The notes: generated by a model from the sequence alone, not told the origin. A stretch of 34,239 bases of DNA from Deinococcales bacterium (GCA_025359505.1 JANYHH010000110.1:1-34239); one strand, 5' to 3'. Counted from the stretch's first letter, positions 7,786-15,808 are shown. Translations and numbers: made by a program.

Positions 7786-8082
7786 ATGCTGTTCATCGCC
7801 ATCGCACGGGACGGCACGGACGAACTCGCGCCCGCCAGACGCTTGGCGGTCAGGGCGCAGCATCTCGAGGGGATCGCGCCGCTCGTTGAGGCTGGCACGG
7901 TGCAGCTCGGCGGGGCGATGCTGAACGATGCGGGTGAGATGATCGGTTCGGTCATGTTGATCGAAGCGCCGACGCTCGAGACTGTGCGCTCCATACTCGA
8001 GCGCGATGTTTACGCAACGGGTGGCGTCTGGCAAAGTTTTGAAATCGCGCCGTTTCGAATTGCGGTGCAAGCAAAGGGTTAA
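7786..8082 (+). CDS. YciI-family small protein
   Basis: 98 residues with the ferredoxin-like YciI pattern: MLFIAIARDG strand, R-x(2)-H-L-E helix, GGAMLNDAGEMIGSVMLIEA, and DVYATGGVWQSFEIAPFRI at the end. YciI proteins carry a conserved His-Asp pair; the His in RAQHLEGI and the Asp in RDVY fit. Biochemical function is unknown for most members. The start codon follows the hydratase stop with no gap, so it is co-transcribed and probably translated by reinitiation. Confidence 0.85.
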   Translation: MLFIAIARDGTDELAPARRLAVRAQHLEGIAPLVEAGTVQLGGAMLNDAGEMIGSVMLIEAPTLETVRSILERDVYATGGVWQSFEIAPFRIAVQAKG

Positions 8083-8186
8083 ACCGTGTCAGAATCTTGG
8101 ATTCCAAAACCCAAGTTCGCTCGAGAGCGTAGAATGCTCGAACACCACTCAGTGATCCAAGTGTTGACTCGAGGTGCAAACCACTC

Positions 8187-9212
8187 ATGCCTGAAATGAA
8201 GAAAGATGCCCGTTTGACGCTCGAGGTCGCGCCCGCCGATTCTGGCGTGCAATCGGGTGTGATGCACTTGGAGCGCAGCGGCGAACACGGCAAGCTGGCC
8301 GCGCCGCCCACGCCGATGCCTGTCGCGGCGTACACCACGCCGGGCAGCAACACGGGCGGCCCGTCCGGCGCACCGAGGGCGAAATTGATTCAAGAAGCTG
8401 ACCGTGCGATTCGCGGTGACTTGGAGAAATTCCCTCGAGCCTTGCAGTGTTATGACCTGCTCAGCCACGACCAAGAGGCGCTCGCCAATTGGGACATGGC
8501 CAATTTCATTACGGTCAGGAAGCTTGGCTACAACGATCATGGGCGCGTCCACGCGTGGGTCACGGCTGCGGCTAGTCTTGCGATCCTCGAGCTGCTGCTC
8601 GAATCAGGTGTGCGCGGCGATGTGGTCGAATCTGGCTCGGGCGAGATCGACGATATGTACGCGGTCGTGATTCTCGGGACGATGCTGCACGACATCGGCA
8701 ATCAGGTTCACCGCGCCGGTCACGAAGCGCACGGCGTCGCGCTGGCATTGCCGATCTTAGATCGCGTACTGGGCGCGGTTTACCCCGACATCTCCAAGCG
8801 CACGAAGATCAGGGCGTTCATCCTGCACAGCATCAACTGCCACGACCTGAACCCGCTGCCGCTGACGCTCGAGGCGGGCATCACGGCCGTCGCCGACGGC
8901 ACGGACATCACCAAGGGGCGCGGGCGCAAAGCGTATGCGCTCGGCAGCGTGGATATTCACAGCATCAGCGCATTAGCGGTCGAGCGCGTGACCATCGCAA
9001 GGGGCGCGGACAAGCCGGTCGAGATTCGCGTGATGATGATTAACAGCGCGGGGCTGTTTCAAGTCGAGGACACGCTGGCAAAAAAAGTCATCAACACGCC
9101 GCTGGCAAAATACGTTGACTTGCTGGCGTACACCGACGAGACAAGGGATTCCGACGAGCGGGTCGTCAAGAAGGTCAAGCTCGAGGGGCGCGAGTTCACC
9201 AACGTCGATTGA
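8187..9212 (+). CDS. HD-domain metal-dependent phosphohydrolase
   Basis: 341 residues. After a Pro/Gly/Ala-rich, probably disordered N-terminus (1-65), an HD domain is visible: NDHGRVH (H118, H122), MLHDIGN (H168-D169) and a following H-rich helix (H175, H179, H182). HD proteins hydrolyse phosphate esters of nucleotides or other small molecules; no substrate is indicated. The C-terminal third (RVMMINSAGLFQVEDTLAKK and onward) looks like a separate alpha/beta domain. No close -10 box or strong Shine-Dalgarno precedes the ATG; a TAGAAT lies about 55 nt upstream. The next gene starts immediately at the stop. Confidence 0.85.
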   Translation: MPEMKKDARLTLEVAPADSGVQSGVMHLERSGEHGKLAAPPTPMPVAAYTTPGSNTGGPSGAPRAKLIQEADRAIRGDLEKFPRALQCYDLLSHDQEALANWDMANFITVRKLGYNDHGRVHAWVTAAASLAILELLLESGVRGDVVESGSGEIDDMYAVVILGTMLHDIGNQVHRAGHEAHGVALALPILDRVLGAVYPDISKRTKIRAFILHSINCHDLNPLPLTLEAGITAVADGTDITKGRGRKAYALGSVDIHSISALAVERVTIARGADKPVEIRVMMINSAGLFQVEDTLAKKVINTPLAKYVDLLAYTDETRDSDERVVKKVKLEGREFTNVD

Positions 9213-9485
9213 ATGCCAGAGGATCAGGCTCGCGTCACCAATATGCTCACGGTGCTATTCGCACTCCTCGTTCCAAGTTGGCTTGGCTGGCGAGGCGGCT
9301 TTCTCGAAGCGTCGGCTGCGGCTGCACTGTACTGGGCGTTTGGAATGATCGTCTATGAAATCAGAAGTTTTGATGTTGACTCGAGCGGTTTTGCGCGGAC
9401 ATTTCACTTGTGGGTCGGTTGGTGTCCGCCGCTGGTGATTGGACTGATTGCCGCTGCGATCCGACGGCGCAGGCAGCATCGCTGA
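9213..9485 (+). CDS. Small integral membrane protein
   Basis: 90 residues with three hydrophobic stretches (about 10-25, 33-48 and 66-82) and a strongly basic tail (RRRRQHR), suggesting a three-helix inner-membrane protein with a cytoplasmic C-terminus. Its ATG directly follows the HD-protein TGA, so the pair is probably one transcript. No family recognised. In-frame CTCGAG contributes Ser-Ser at about residues 57-58. Confidence 0.6.
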   Translation: MPEDQARVTNMLTVLFALLVPSWLGWRGGFLEASAAAALYWAFGMIVYEIRSFDVDSSGFARTFHLWVGWCPPLVIGLIAAAIRRRRQHR

Positions 9486-9623
9486 TCCAACTTTGAGCCT
9501 AAGCTTAATTGCAACCTCGAGTACAACACGAATTTTCGTAGTGCAACGCGCCGCCGACCACCAAACCCTCGAGCCTCAGGTTTTAAAGACTCACCTCGAG
9601 ACACCCCTTTCCCCTCGAGCGGG

Positions 9624-9629
9624 TAGACT
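9624..9629 (+). promoter_or_regulatory. Leaderless -10 box (TAGACT) for the TerC-family gene
   Basis: 7-nt spacer to the GTG at 9637; the hexamer overlaps a CTCGAG site. Confidence 0.6.
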
Positions 9630-9636
9630 CGAGGAT

Positions 9637-10326
9637 GTGACCGAAGGTTTTAACGTCAGTGGCTTGTTGCAGATTGTCGTGTCCGACATCGTGCTGTCTG
9701 GCGATAACGCGGTGGTGATCGGCTTGGCGGTCGCCAACTTGCCGTTGGCGTTGCGCCGCCGCGCCATTCTGGTCGGTACGGCGGGTGCGATTGTGCTGCG
9801 CGTGCTGTTCACGGTTATCAGCACGTTCTTACTGGCTGTGCCGCTGCTGCGCTTCGCGGGCGGCGCGACATTGCTCTGGATCGGTTGGAAGCTGATGGCG
9901 CAAACCGAAGAGGACGTGGACGAGCCGTCCGAAATCCCAGCGGGGTTCGCGGATGCGATTCGCACGATCATCATCGCCGACGCGGTGATGAGCCTCGACA
10001 ACGCCTTGGCGGTCGCGGGGGCAGCCGACGGCAATATTCTGCTGCTGGTGATCGGGTTGGCGCTGTCGATTCCACTGCTGATGATCGGCGCGTCGTTCGT
10101 CAGCGGCGTTTTCAAACGCTTCCCGTGGCTGGTCTGGCTCGGCGCTGGACTGATCGCGTGGGTCGCGGCTGACCTGATGCACGAGGACAAGCTGGTGCGT
10201 CAAGTCTTGCCACTCCTCGAGTCAGACCTCGCGTTGTGGATTCTGCGCGTGGTTTGCATCGCGGGCGTGCTGCTGCTCGGGCTTCGCAGCCGCAATTTGA
10301 AGCAGCACTCGAGCGCGGAGATTTAA
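9637..10326 (+). CDS. TerC-family integral membrane protein (YjbE type)
   Basis: About 229 residues, seven predicted membrane segments. The two family signatures are present: VLSGDNAVVIGLA near the N-terminus and VMSLDNALAVAGA in mid-protein; the paired Asp-Asn motifs lie in membrane segments and are thought to bind metal. Short YjbE-type members are associated with Mn2+ export and metal homeostasis, which would fit a Deinococcus. The GTG at 9637 is preferred over a longer open frame because it has a -10 box 7 nt upstream and begins just before the first membrane helix. Confidence 0.87.
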   Translation: MTEGFNVSGLLQIVVSDIVLSGDNAVVIGLAVANLPLALRRRAILVGTAGAIVLRVLFTVISTFLLAVPLLRFAGGATLLWIGWKLMAQTEEDVDEPSEIPAGFADAIRTIIIADAVMSLDNALAVAGAADGNILLLVIGLALSIPLLMIGASFVSGVFKRFPWLVWLGAGLIAWVAADLMHEDKLVRQVLPLLESDLALWILRVVCIAGVLLLGLRSRNLKQHSSAEI

Positions 10327-10372
10327 GGCTCGAGTCAAAATCTGTTGTGCTGGACGATGTAATGGCTGAGGA

Positions 10373-10393
10373 GGGTGAACACAAGGTTCGCCC
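10373..10393. repeat. Small intergenic hairpin
   Basis: 8-bp inverted repeat (10373-10380 with 10386-10393, one G-U pair) around a 5-nt loop, with no T-run. It resembles short palindromic intergenic repeats rather than a terminator. Confidence 0.4.
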
Positions 10394-10482
10394 CTACGAC
10401 AAACCGTGTATTGAGACTGCCTCGAGCGTGCATTCATCGGCTCGAGGTCTGACGGGGTACAAACGTTTCAACCATAAGGCGC

Positions 10483-10488
10483 TAAGAT
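10483..10488 (+). promoter_or_regulatory. Leaderless -10 box (TAAGAT)
   Basis: 6-nt spacer to the GTG of the rhodanese gene at 10495. Confidence 0.6.
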
Positions 10489-10494
10489 GCACGG

Positions 10495-10807
10495 GTGTTT
10501 GATCGAATCACCCCTGAAGAAGCCCAGACGCGCCTGCAACACGGCGCGGTGCTGGTGGACGTGCGCGAGCGCGACGAATTCGATGCGGCTCGAGTCGCCT
10601 TTGCCACGCTGATTCCACTTTCTGAATTCGCGGCTCGAGTGACGGAGTTGCCCAAAGACAAGGAAATCGTGCTGATCTGCGCGGGCGGTGTTCGCAGCGC
10701 CAGAGCAGCCGAGTACGCTGAATCGCAGGGCTACACCGTCACCAATCTCGAGGGTGGGATCAACGCGTGGGCGGCCGCTGGGCTGCCTGTAGAAACTGGA
10801 GCGAGCC

Positions 10808-10815
<8 letters not shown>
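10495..10815 (+). CDS. Single-domain rhodanese-like sulfurtransferase
   Basis: 106 residues. VLVDVRERDEFDAARV is the CH2A region, and the active-site loop is I-C62-A-G-G-V-R67-S68, a six-residue loop with the persulfide-carrying cysteine. EGGINAWAAAGLPVE closes the domain. It is likely a cytoplasmic sulfur carrier; its overlap with a SufT-like gene hints at Fe-S or sulfur trafficking. GTG start with -10 box 6 nt upstream. Confidence 0.92.
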
Positions 10816-11179
<364 letters not shown>

Positions 11180-11194
11180 CGCCAATCTGGCTCG

Positions 11195-11225
11195 AGGGGC
11201 GGCGTGTGAACGCCGCCCCTTTTTC
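11195..11225 (+). terminator. Strong Rho-independent terminator
   Basis: Perfect 11-bp G+C-rich stem (11195-11205 with 11210-11220), GTGA loop, then a T-run. It closes the rhodanese/SufT operon and separates it from the convergent GNAT gene. Confidence 0.9.
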
Positions 11226-11237
11226 ATGTCTCGAGCG

Positions 11238-11535
11238 TCACAACCTGTACAGCGCTCGGTGCGCGGGCGCGACCAGCTCCGCGTACTCGCGGTGACGCTG
11301 CACGTATGCCGCGACGAACGAACAAAGCGGCTCGAGCCTCGAGCCGCTGCTTTTGATCTCCTCGAGCGCGAATTTGACGAGCTGACTGCCGATGCCCTGC
11401 CCCTCGAGATCTGGGTTGACCTCGGTGTGCGTCAATGACCTTGCGCTCGAGGCATCGCGGTACTCGAGGAAGGCGACGGAGCGTCCCTCGAGCTTGGCTT
11501 CGTAACGCTGTATGCGTCAGCCCGAGCGATTCCAT
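11238..11535 (-). pseudogene. Small GNAT-type acetyltransferase, frameshifted near the start
   Basis: The downstream frame encodes YEAKLEGRSVAFLEY, THTEVNPDLEGQGIGSQLVKFAL and LEPLCSFVAAYVQRH, the hallmarks of the ~90-aa GNAT subgroup (acetyl-CoA loop GQGIGS, conserved Cys). In that frame there is no ATG, GTG or TTG before a TGA at 11517-11519; only an ATA at 11513. An ATG at 11535, with TATGAT 7 nt upstream, is one frame off. Removing one base between them would join the two into MESLGL...YEAKLEG. Either a genuine frameshift, a sequence error, or a rare ATA start. Confidence 0.7.
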
Positions 11536-11542
11536 GCGGTTC

Positions 11543-11548
11543 ATCATA
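11543..11548 (-). promoter_or_regulatory. Leaderless -10 box (TATGAT) for the small GNAT gene
   Basis: 7-nt spacer to the ATG at 11535. Confidence 0.5.
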
Positions 11549-11590
11549 GTCTCGAGGGTGTGAAAAGCTGCGCGGCTCGAGGGACGGCTG

Positions 11591-12277
11591 TCAAACCATG
11601 TCGTCCATCATCGCGGGCAGGTCAATCTCTTTGATGTTGCTGCGCCGTGAAAGCTTTACGACGCACGCAATGATGGCAACCAGATCGCTGGGCGGGATCA
11701 AATCGAGCCTCGAGTCGTCCTCGCTGGTGGCGATGCTGCCGGGGTTGATGATCGTCACACCGATGCGCTTGGGGCGCAGGTGCTCGCGCAAGCCGTGAGC
11801 CACGCCGCGCAATCCCCATTTGCTGGCGTTGTACGCGACTTCTGGCATCCCAGAATTGCTCAGCCCGTTGACGCTGCCGATCAGGATCAGCTTCGGGTTG
11901 AGGCTTTGCTCCAAACGCGGCAGCAAGGCTCGAGTGAGTGTGATGACGCTCTCCAAATTGACGCGCAGAACCTCGCGGGTTTCGGCGTCGGTGACGGCTG
12001 CGAAATCGTACTGGCTCGAGAAGGAACCGCGCTCCCAGATGCCCGCGTTGTGAATCAGCACGTCGATCACGTCCGCCGTTAGTCCACCTGCGATGCGTTC
12101 ACTGGCGTCCTCGCGGCTCAGGTCAGCCTCGAGCCAGTGCCGCGTGACGCCATCCTGCAACTCGAGACTCGCGGGTTTGGTTCTCGAGACCAGATAAACG
12201 CTGTCGCCCGCGCTCGGCAGACCGCGTGCCAGTGCGTCGCCCAGCCCGCGACTCGCGCCGGTGATGAAATAGTTCAT
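11591..12277 (-). CDS. Short-chain dehydrogenase/reductase
   Basis: 228 residues of classical SDR type: nucleotide-binding TGASRGLG at residues 7-14, HNAG in mid-protein, catalytic Ser in LIGSVNG, and Y-x-x-x-K in VAYNASKWGLRG. PGSIAT follows. Substrate is unknown; the short form resembles general NAD(P)H carbonyl reductases. A TAAAAT hexamer lies 8 nt upstream of the ATG. It stands alone beside the AT-rich islet. Confidence 0.9.
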   Translation of the reverse strand: MNYFITGASRGLGDALARGLPSAGDSVYLVSRTKPASLELQDGVTRHWLEADLSREDASERIAGGLTADVIDVLIHNAGIWERGSFSSQYDFAAVTDAETREVLRVNLESVITLTRALLPRLEQSLNPKLILIGSVNGLSNSGMPEVAYNASKWGLRGVAHGLREHLRPKRIGVTIINPGSIATSEDDSRLDLIPPSDLVAIIACVVKLSRRSNIKEIDLPAMMDDMV

Positions 12278-12291
12278 GGGTCGTCATTTTA

Positions 12292-12332
12292 ACTCGAGCA
12301 AAAACCTTGAGTTGGACGACGCGACTCGAGGC
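12292..12332. repeat. 41-bp direct repeat, left copy
   Basis: 39 of 41 positions match 12918-12958; each copy begins and ends with a CTCGAG site. The two copies bracket a 585-bp AT-richer segment. Confidence 0.8.
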
Positions 12333-12548
12333 TGAAGCGAGGTTGAGAAGGCTCTGCGATGAACGTATTGGACGGGTGTTTGTCCCGGGCACAGCTCGAG
12401 GCGGCTTCAATCATTTTGTGAGCTTTGTGCAAGATGATGGATCTCAAGATTGAGCTGAGAAAGTATCGTTCTGTACATGTTCAAACCCTCGCTGTCTTGC
12501 TGGGATCTCGAAATCTCGAGATGCAAGCGATGGGTTACTGCCACGTGA

Positions 12549-12554
12549 TATCTT
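12549..12554 (+). promoter_or_regulatory. Leaderless -10 box (TATCTT)
   Basis: 6-nt spacer to the ATG at 12561 inside the AT-rich islet. Confidence 0.5.
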
Positions 12555-12560
12555 ATGCCA

Positions 12561-12791
12561 ATGAATATCCCGACCTCACAACAAACATCTGGATATATCC
12601 TAATTGCCCTAGGAATCATAGTTGCAGTTGCAGGAATTATCAGTTTTCTGAGAGGAGGTTCCATAAAGCCTATTACCTTTGTAATTTTTATAATTGCATC
12701 AATTAGTTTGGGGATACAGTTTTCTTTAACTGCACCGAAGAAGCCGATGGAAATAAAAGAAATAGTCATCCCCAAAAATCCCCATCGCTAA
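12561..12791 (+). CDS. Small two-helix membrane protein in the AT-rich islet
   Basis: 76 residues with two hydrophobic segments (about 12-30 and 37-53) separated by a short basic loop (RGGSIKP), and a Lys/Pro-rich tail (APKKPMEIKEIVIPKNP) expected outside the membrane. Codon use is A/T-ending, unlike the surrounding genes, supporting transfer. The ATG at 12561 is chosen over one at 12555 because a -10 box lies 6 nt upstream. Family unknown; small phage or island proteins have this shape. Confidence 0.55.
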   Translation: MNIPTSQQTSGYILIALGIIVAVAGIISFLRGGSIKPITFVIFIIASISLGIQFSLTAPKKPMEIKEIVIPKNPHR

Positions 12792-12917
12792 TGAAAGAAA
12801 AGCGGTCACACAGACAAGAGTGTCTTTGGATGCGCTGGCAGTAACTGATTGATCGTAATTGATGGCCGCGCTTGAAAACACCGTTCAGAACGCAAATTTA
12901 GGGGATTAAAAAATTAG

Positions 12918-12958
12918 ACTCGAGCAAAACCCTTGAGTTGGACGAAGCGACTCGAGGC
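12918..12958. repeat. 41-bp direct repeat, right copy
   Basis: Partner of 12292-12332, with two mismatches. Confidence 0.8.
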
Positions 12959-13006
12959 AGTAGACGTGGTTGATTGACGTAATACTCGAGGCTTCTAGAA
13001 CAACTT

Positions 13007-13095
13007 TGGTAGGAGGCGAGGGACTCGAACCCTCAACCGCCTCCGCAAATTGAGCGCTGCAAGACGGGTACGCTCACCAGTTGAGTTAGCCTCCC
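13007..13095 (-). tRNA. tRNA-like gene, isotype unresolved, 89 nt with CCA
   Basis: The acceptor stem is 7 bp with a G-U first pair, then discriminator A and encoded CCA. The T arm is perfect (5-bp stem, loop TTCGAGT). A short D arm is present. Between D and T arms are about 36 nt, some 14 more than a class I tRNA, and no 7-nt loop closed by a good 5-bp stem is found. A CTTGCAG segment offers a UGC (Ala-like) triplet, but G3-U70 is absent; removing about 10 nt just 3' of it partly restores a stem. It could be a divergent tRNA, one with an insertion, or a pseudogene. Confidence 0.6.
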
Positions 13096-13146
13096 AGACG
13101 AAACCTCAAAGAACCGCGCTTTGGCGGCTCGAGGTATTCGTCTGGG
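13093..13146 (-). other. Long hairpin overlapping the tRNA 5' end
   Basis: Positions 13093-13107 pair with 13131-13146: 15 bp, one bulge, 23-nt loop containing CTCGAG. It lies downstream of the oxoamine synthase gene and its far arm includes the first three bases of the tRNA-like gene. It could terminate the gene without a T-run or mask the tRNA 5' end before processing. Confidence 0.5.
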
Positions 13147-13165
13147 AAACGTGGATTTCATGGCT

Positions 13166-14377
13166 TTACGCGATCACATCGAGCGCCCGCCCGACCTTCT
13201 CGAACGCGTATAGGGTTCGCTCGAGCTGATCCGTGGTGTGCGCGGCGTTGTAACTGGTGCGGATGATGCTCATGCCGACGGGCACGGCAGGAGAGACGCT
13301 GGGCGTGGTGAAGATTTTTTCCTCCCAGAGCGCTTTCCAGAATCGGATCGCCATGTCGTCGGTGCGTACCAGCACGGGAATGATCGGGCTGTCGCTGCCC
13401 ATCAGGTCAAAGCCTAAGGTCAGCAAATTATCGCGCATGAAGTTGACGTTTTTCCACATCATCTCGCGGTGCTCGGGTTCCGAACGCATGATCCGCAATG
13501 CTTCCAAAGTCGCGGCGGCGTTCGGGGCGGGCAGCGCGGCGTTGAAGATGAAGGGGCGTCCCGTGTGCTTGATGAAATCCACGATGTCGGCGTCACCAGC
13601 GATGTAACCGCCGATGCTGGCAAACGATTTGGAGAACGTGCCGACCACGATGTCCACGTCGTTTTCGATGTTGAAATGCACGTGAGCGCCCTCGCCGTGC
13701 GGCCCAAGCACGCCGCTGGCGTGTGCATCGTCGCAGATCACCCTCGCGCCGTGCTTTTTAGCGACGGCGGCGACGGCCGGCACAGCGCCGATGTGACCGC
13801 TCATGCTGAAGACGCCCTCGGTGTAGACCAAGCGCCCGCCGGGTTTGCCCGCGTCGCGGATCAGCATGGCTTCCAAGTCAGCCGCGTCGTTGTGTTCAAA
13901 CTTCTCGAGCTTCGCGTAACTCAGGCGTGCGCCGTCGTACAGACTCGCGTGGTTCTCGCGGTCGAAGTAGATGATGTCGTGCCGCCCGCCGAGCGCGGCG
14001 ACGCTGGTCGCGCAAGCCAGAAAGCCCGCGCCAAACACCAGTGTTTTCTCTTTTTTGAAAAACTGCGCCAATTCGTGCTCGAGCGTTACGTGGAGATCGA
14101 GCGTGCCGGTCAGGAAGCGGCTGCCGGTGCAGCTCGTGCCGTAGCCGTCAATTGCTGCCTTCGCAGCTTCTTTGATGCGCGGGTCATGCGTCAAGCCCAA
14201 GTAATCGTTGCTGCCCGTCAGCACGAACTCCTCGCCATCGACCGTGACGGTTCCGCGCCCGTGATGCTGAATGGCTTTGAAGTACGGGTATAAGCCCAGC
14301 GCATGCGCTTCGTCGGCCCGCTCGAATCGCCGCGCCTTGGCGAAGGCGTCTACTACAGTCGTTGCCACGTCGGTCAC
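13166..14377 (-). CDS. PLP-dependent alpha-oxoamine synthase (serine palmitoyltransferase-like)
   Basis: 403 residues of fold-type I. SNDYLGLTHDPRI at the N-terminal domain and GYGTSCTGSRFLTGT are family hallmarks. DDAH (D217 to PLP N1, H219) precedes the Schiff-base lysine K250 in GTFSKSFASIGGY. This lysine context is nearer bacterial serine palmitoyltransferase than BioF or Kbl, where G-K-A is usual, so a sphingolipid-like or other amino-acid/acyl-CoA condensation is possible. The GTG start has an AAGGAGG-type Shine-Dalgarno. Confidence 0.85.
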   Translation of the reverse strand: MTDVATTVVDAFAKARRFERADEAHALGLYPYFKAIQHHGRGTVTVDGEEFVLTGSNDYLGLTHDPRIKEAAKAAIDGYGTSCTGSRFLTGTLDLHVTLEHELAQFFKKEKTLVFGAGFLACATSVAALGGRHDIIYFDRENHASLYDGARLSYAKLEKFEHNDAADLEAMLIRDAGKPGGRLVYTEGVFSMSGHIGAVPAVAAVAKKHGARVICDDAHASGVLGPHGEGAHVHFNIENDVDIVVGTFSKSFASIGGYIAGDADIVDFIKHTGRPFIFNAALPAPNAAATLEALRIMRSEPEHREMMWKNVNFMRDNLLTLGFDLMGSDSPIIPVLVRTDDMAIRFWKALWEEKIFTTPSVSPAVPVGMSIIRTSYNAAHTTDQLERTLYAFEKVGRALDVIA

Positions 14378-14469
14378 GCTATACTCCTCCTTGAGTTCTC
14401 AACCTCGAGTTTCAACGTCCACCCTGCCCCCGAGATTGCTGAACCGTTCACTTGCGTGAAAGCAGGGTA

Positions 14470-15453
14470 TCACGCCCAGATGAGGTCAAAAGCGGGCTGG
14501 ATCGTACCCACGGCGTCGCCAGCGACGTTGAGGATTGATGCGGCGCGGTACTCGAGTAGATCGCGCTGACCGATCACCCCAAGTTGCTCGAGGATGCGGG
14601 TCGCGGCGACATCGCGGGCGCGTTCGCTGCCATCCTCGATTTTCAAGGCGATCCCGAGCGGCCCGTGGCTCGAGGTGGTGATGCCCACGCCGATCAGTGC
14701 TTCCGCGCCGATTTTGCTGATGGCGGTTGGCACGGCTTGCATCAGCGCGGTGTCGATGCGTCCGCGCCCCGCGATCAGGTACGGGTGCTCTCGCATCGCA
14801 TCGCCCGCGATCTCGAGTCCCGCTTGACGACTGGGCAGGCTGTCCGGTGCAGCCAGATGCGCGAAACCGAGCGCAGCGCTCCTGAGCGCCACGCGGTAGC
14901 ACGGCACGCCGCAACCGTCCACAGCCACGCCCACATCCTCAGTCTCGAGGATAGCTTGTATGACCTCGAGAATTTGCGTTTGCAGCGGATGCTCAACAGT
15001 CGCATAGCCCTGCGTCGGCAAGCCCAGCGCGAGGCACGCGGCCAGCATTCCGCTGTGCTTACCGCTGCAATTGTTGTGTAAGACACTCGGGTTTTCACCC
15101 CTCGAGCGCAACTCGCTGCGCGTTCCCGCATCGAACGGCGCGTGAATCCCGCAAATCAACCACGCTGGATCGACGCCTGCGCGTTCCATCAGCTCAGCCA
15201 CGACCCGCGTATGCACCGCTTCGCCGCCGTGCGACGCCATCGCTATTGCCAAGTGGCTCGAGTCGAGTCCAAATCGCTCCAAGAACGGGATCAGCACCTG
15301 CGCTTGGAACGGCTTGGCGCTCGAGCGTAGAAAAGTCGTGAAATCGGCGTTGCCAGTGCTGGCCAGCAGCGACCCGTCGGGGCGCACGACGGCAGCGTGG
15401 ACGTGATGACGACTCTCCAGCAACCCGCCGCGCAGAACGTGAACGTAGGACAT
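14470..15453 (-). CDS. Asparaginase (Rhizobium AnsA-like, asparaginase II family)
   Basis: 327 residues. The hallmarks of the PF06089-type asparaginases, unrelated to the E. coli enzymes, are present: FRSSAKPFQA near the N-terminus (here FLRSSAKPFQA), MASHGGE, HNNCSGKHSGMLA with the conserved Ser-Lys pair and Cys, and DGCGVPCYRVAL. They hydrolyse L-asparagine to aspartate and ammonia. The Met at 15453 is preferred to the longer open frame upstream, whose residues look non-coding; a TAAACT box lies 8 nt before it. Confidence 0.87.
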   Translation of the reverse strand: MSYVHVLRGGLLESRHHVHAAVVRPDGSLLASTGNADFTTFLRSSAKPFQAQVLIPFLERFGLDSSHLAIAMASHGGEAVHTRVVAELMERAGVDPAWLICGIHAPFDAGTRSELRSRGENPSVLHNNCSGKHSGMLAACLALGLPTQGYATVEHPLQTQILEVIQAILETEDVGVAVDGCGVPCYRVALRSAALGFAHLAAPDSLPSRQAGLEIAGDAMREHPYLIAGRGRIDTALMQAVPTAISKIGAEALIGVGITTSSHGPLGIALKIEDGSERARDVAATRILEQLGVIGQRDLLEYRAASILNVAGDAVGTIQPAFDLIWA

Positions 15454-15803
15454 ATCAAAAGAGTTTACGCCGCTCAAGCCGTGGATTTGCTTGTTGCTTT
15501 TCTCGCTGGCGGGCTGATTGGGACAAATGTACTTCATCTTCGGCCGCTGCATCATTGACCAATGAAATCGTGTGATGGCGTTGAGGTGACTCGAGTGAGA
15601 CAATGTTTACTCATGCGTCTGGCACGTGGTTTTCTTGCCATGGACAAGATGTGTACACTCCTCAGCCTGCACGGCGGGAGACGGTCGGGGAGAGGGTAGC
15701 TGAGCGCAGCGAAGTGCTGTTGACGTTGAAGGTCAAAGGCAACTCGCTTCGCTCGCCCCCTCACCCGCCGCGTTGCGGCGGCCTCTCCCGCAGGGAGAGG
15801 CGA
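15454..15803. repeat. Asparaginase upstream spacer with foldback repeat copy (15666-15803)
   Basis: The 355-bp gap holds no credible gene. From 15666 it carries a diverged copy of the element at 21540-21693: the internal segment (GTTGACGTTGAAGGTCAA) and the right arm ending in a small palindrome at about 15781-15803 match closely, while the left arm has decayed. Confidence 0.75.
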
Positions 15804-15808
15804 AAAAG

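Larger units (their letters stand above)
12333..12917. mobile_element. AT-rich islet between direct repeats
   Basis: The segment is clearly richer in A+T than its surroundings, especially after about 12420. It has only one intact CTCGAG after 12420 (near 12515) and none from there to 12917, unlike the rest of the window. It carries one likely small gene (12561) and no recombinase. A tRNA-like gene lies about 50 bp beyond the right repeat with its 3' end facing the islet. A small acquired segment or remnant of an integrated element is plausible. Confidence 0.45.

Noticed and set aside
6987-7994. 335-codon minus-strand frame opposite the enoyl-CoA hydratase and YciI genes
   Set aside because: Ser/Arg/Pro-rich shadow with no motif; the plus-strand genes have unmistakable family motifs.
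9448-9636. N-terminal extension of the TerC-family gene to 9448
   Set aside because: The added residues are Ser/Thr/Arg-rich, overlap the previous gene and precede the -10 box.
12407-12775. Minus-strand 122-codon frame in the AT-rich islet
   Set aside because: It overlaps the plus-strand gene that has a -10 box and clean membrane-helix pattern; the minus frame has mixed composition and no start signal.
13007-13095. A tRNA-Leu (anticodon CAA) or tRNA-Sec reading of the tRNA-like gene
   Set aside because: The CAA in CTCAATT gives only a weak stem, has T at position 37 and the extra bases fall before, not after, the anticodon; there is no UCA preceded by T.
13469-14293. 274-codon plus-strand frame opposite the oxoamine synthase gene
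   Set aside because: Shadow of a well-identified gene; Val/Asp/Arg-rich with no motif.
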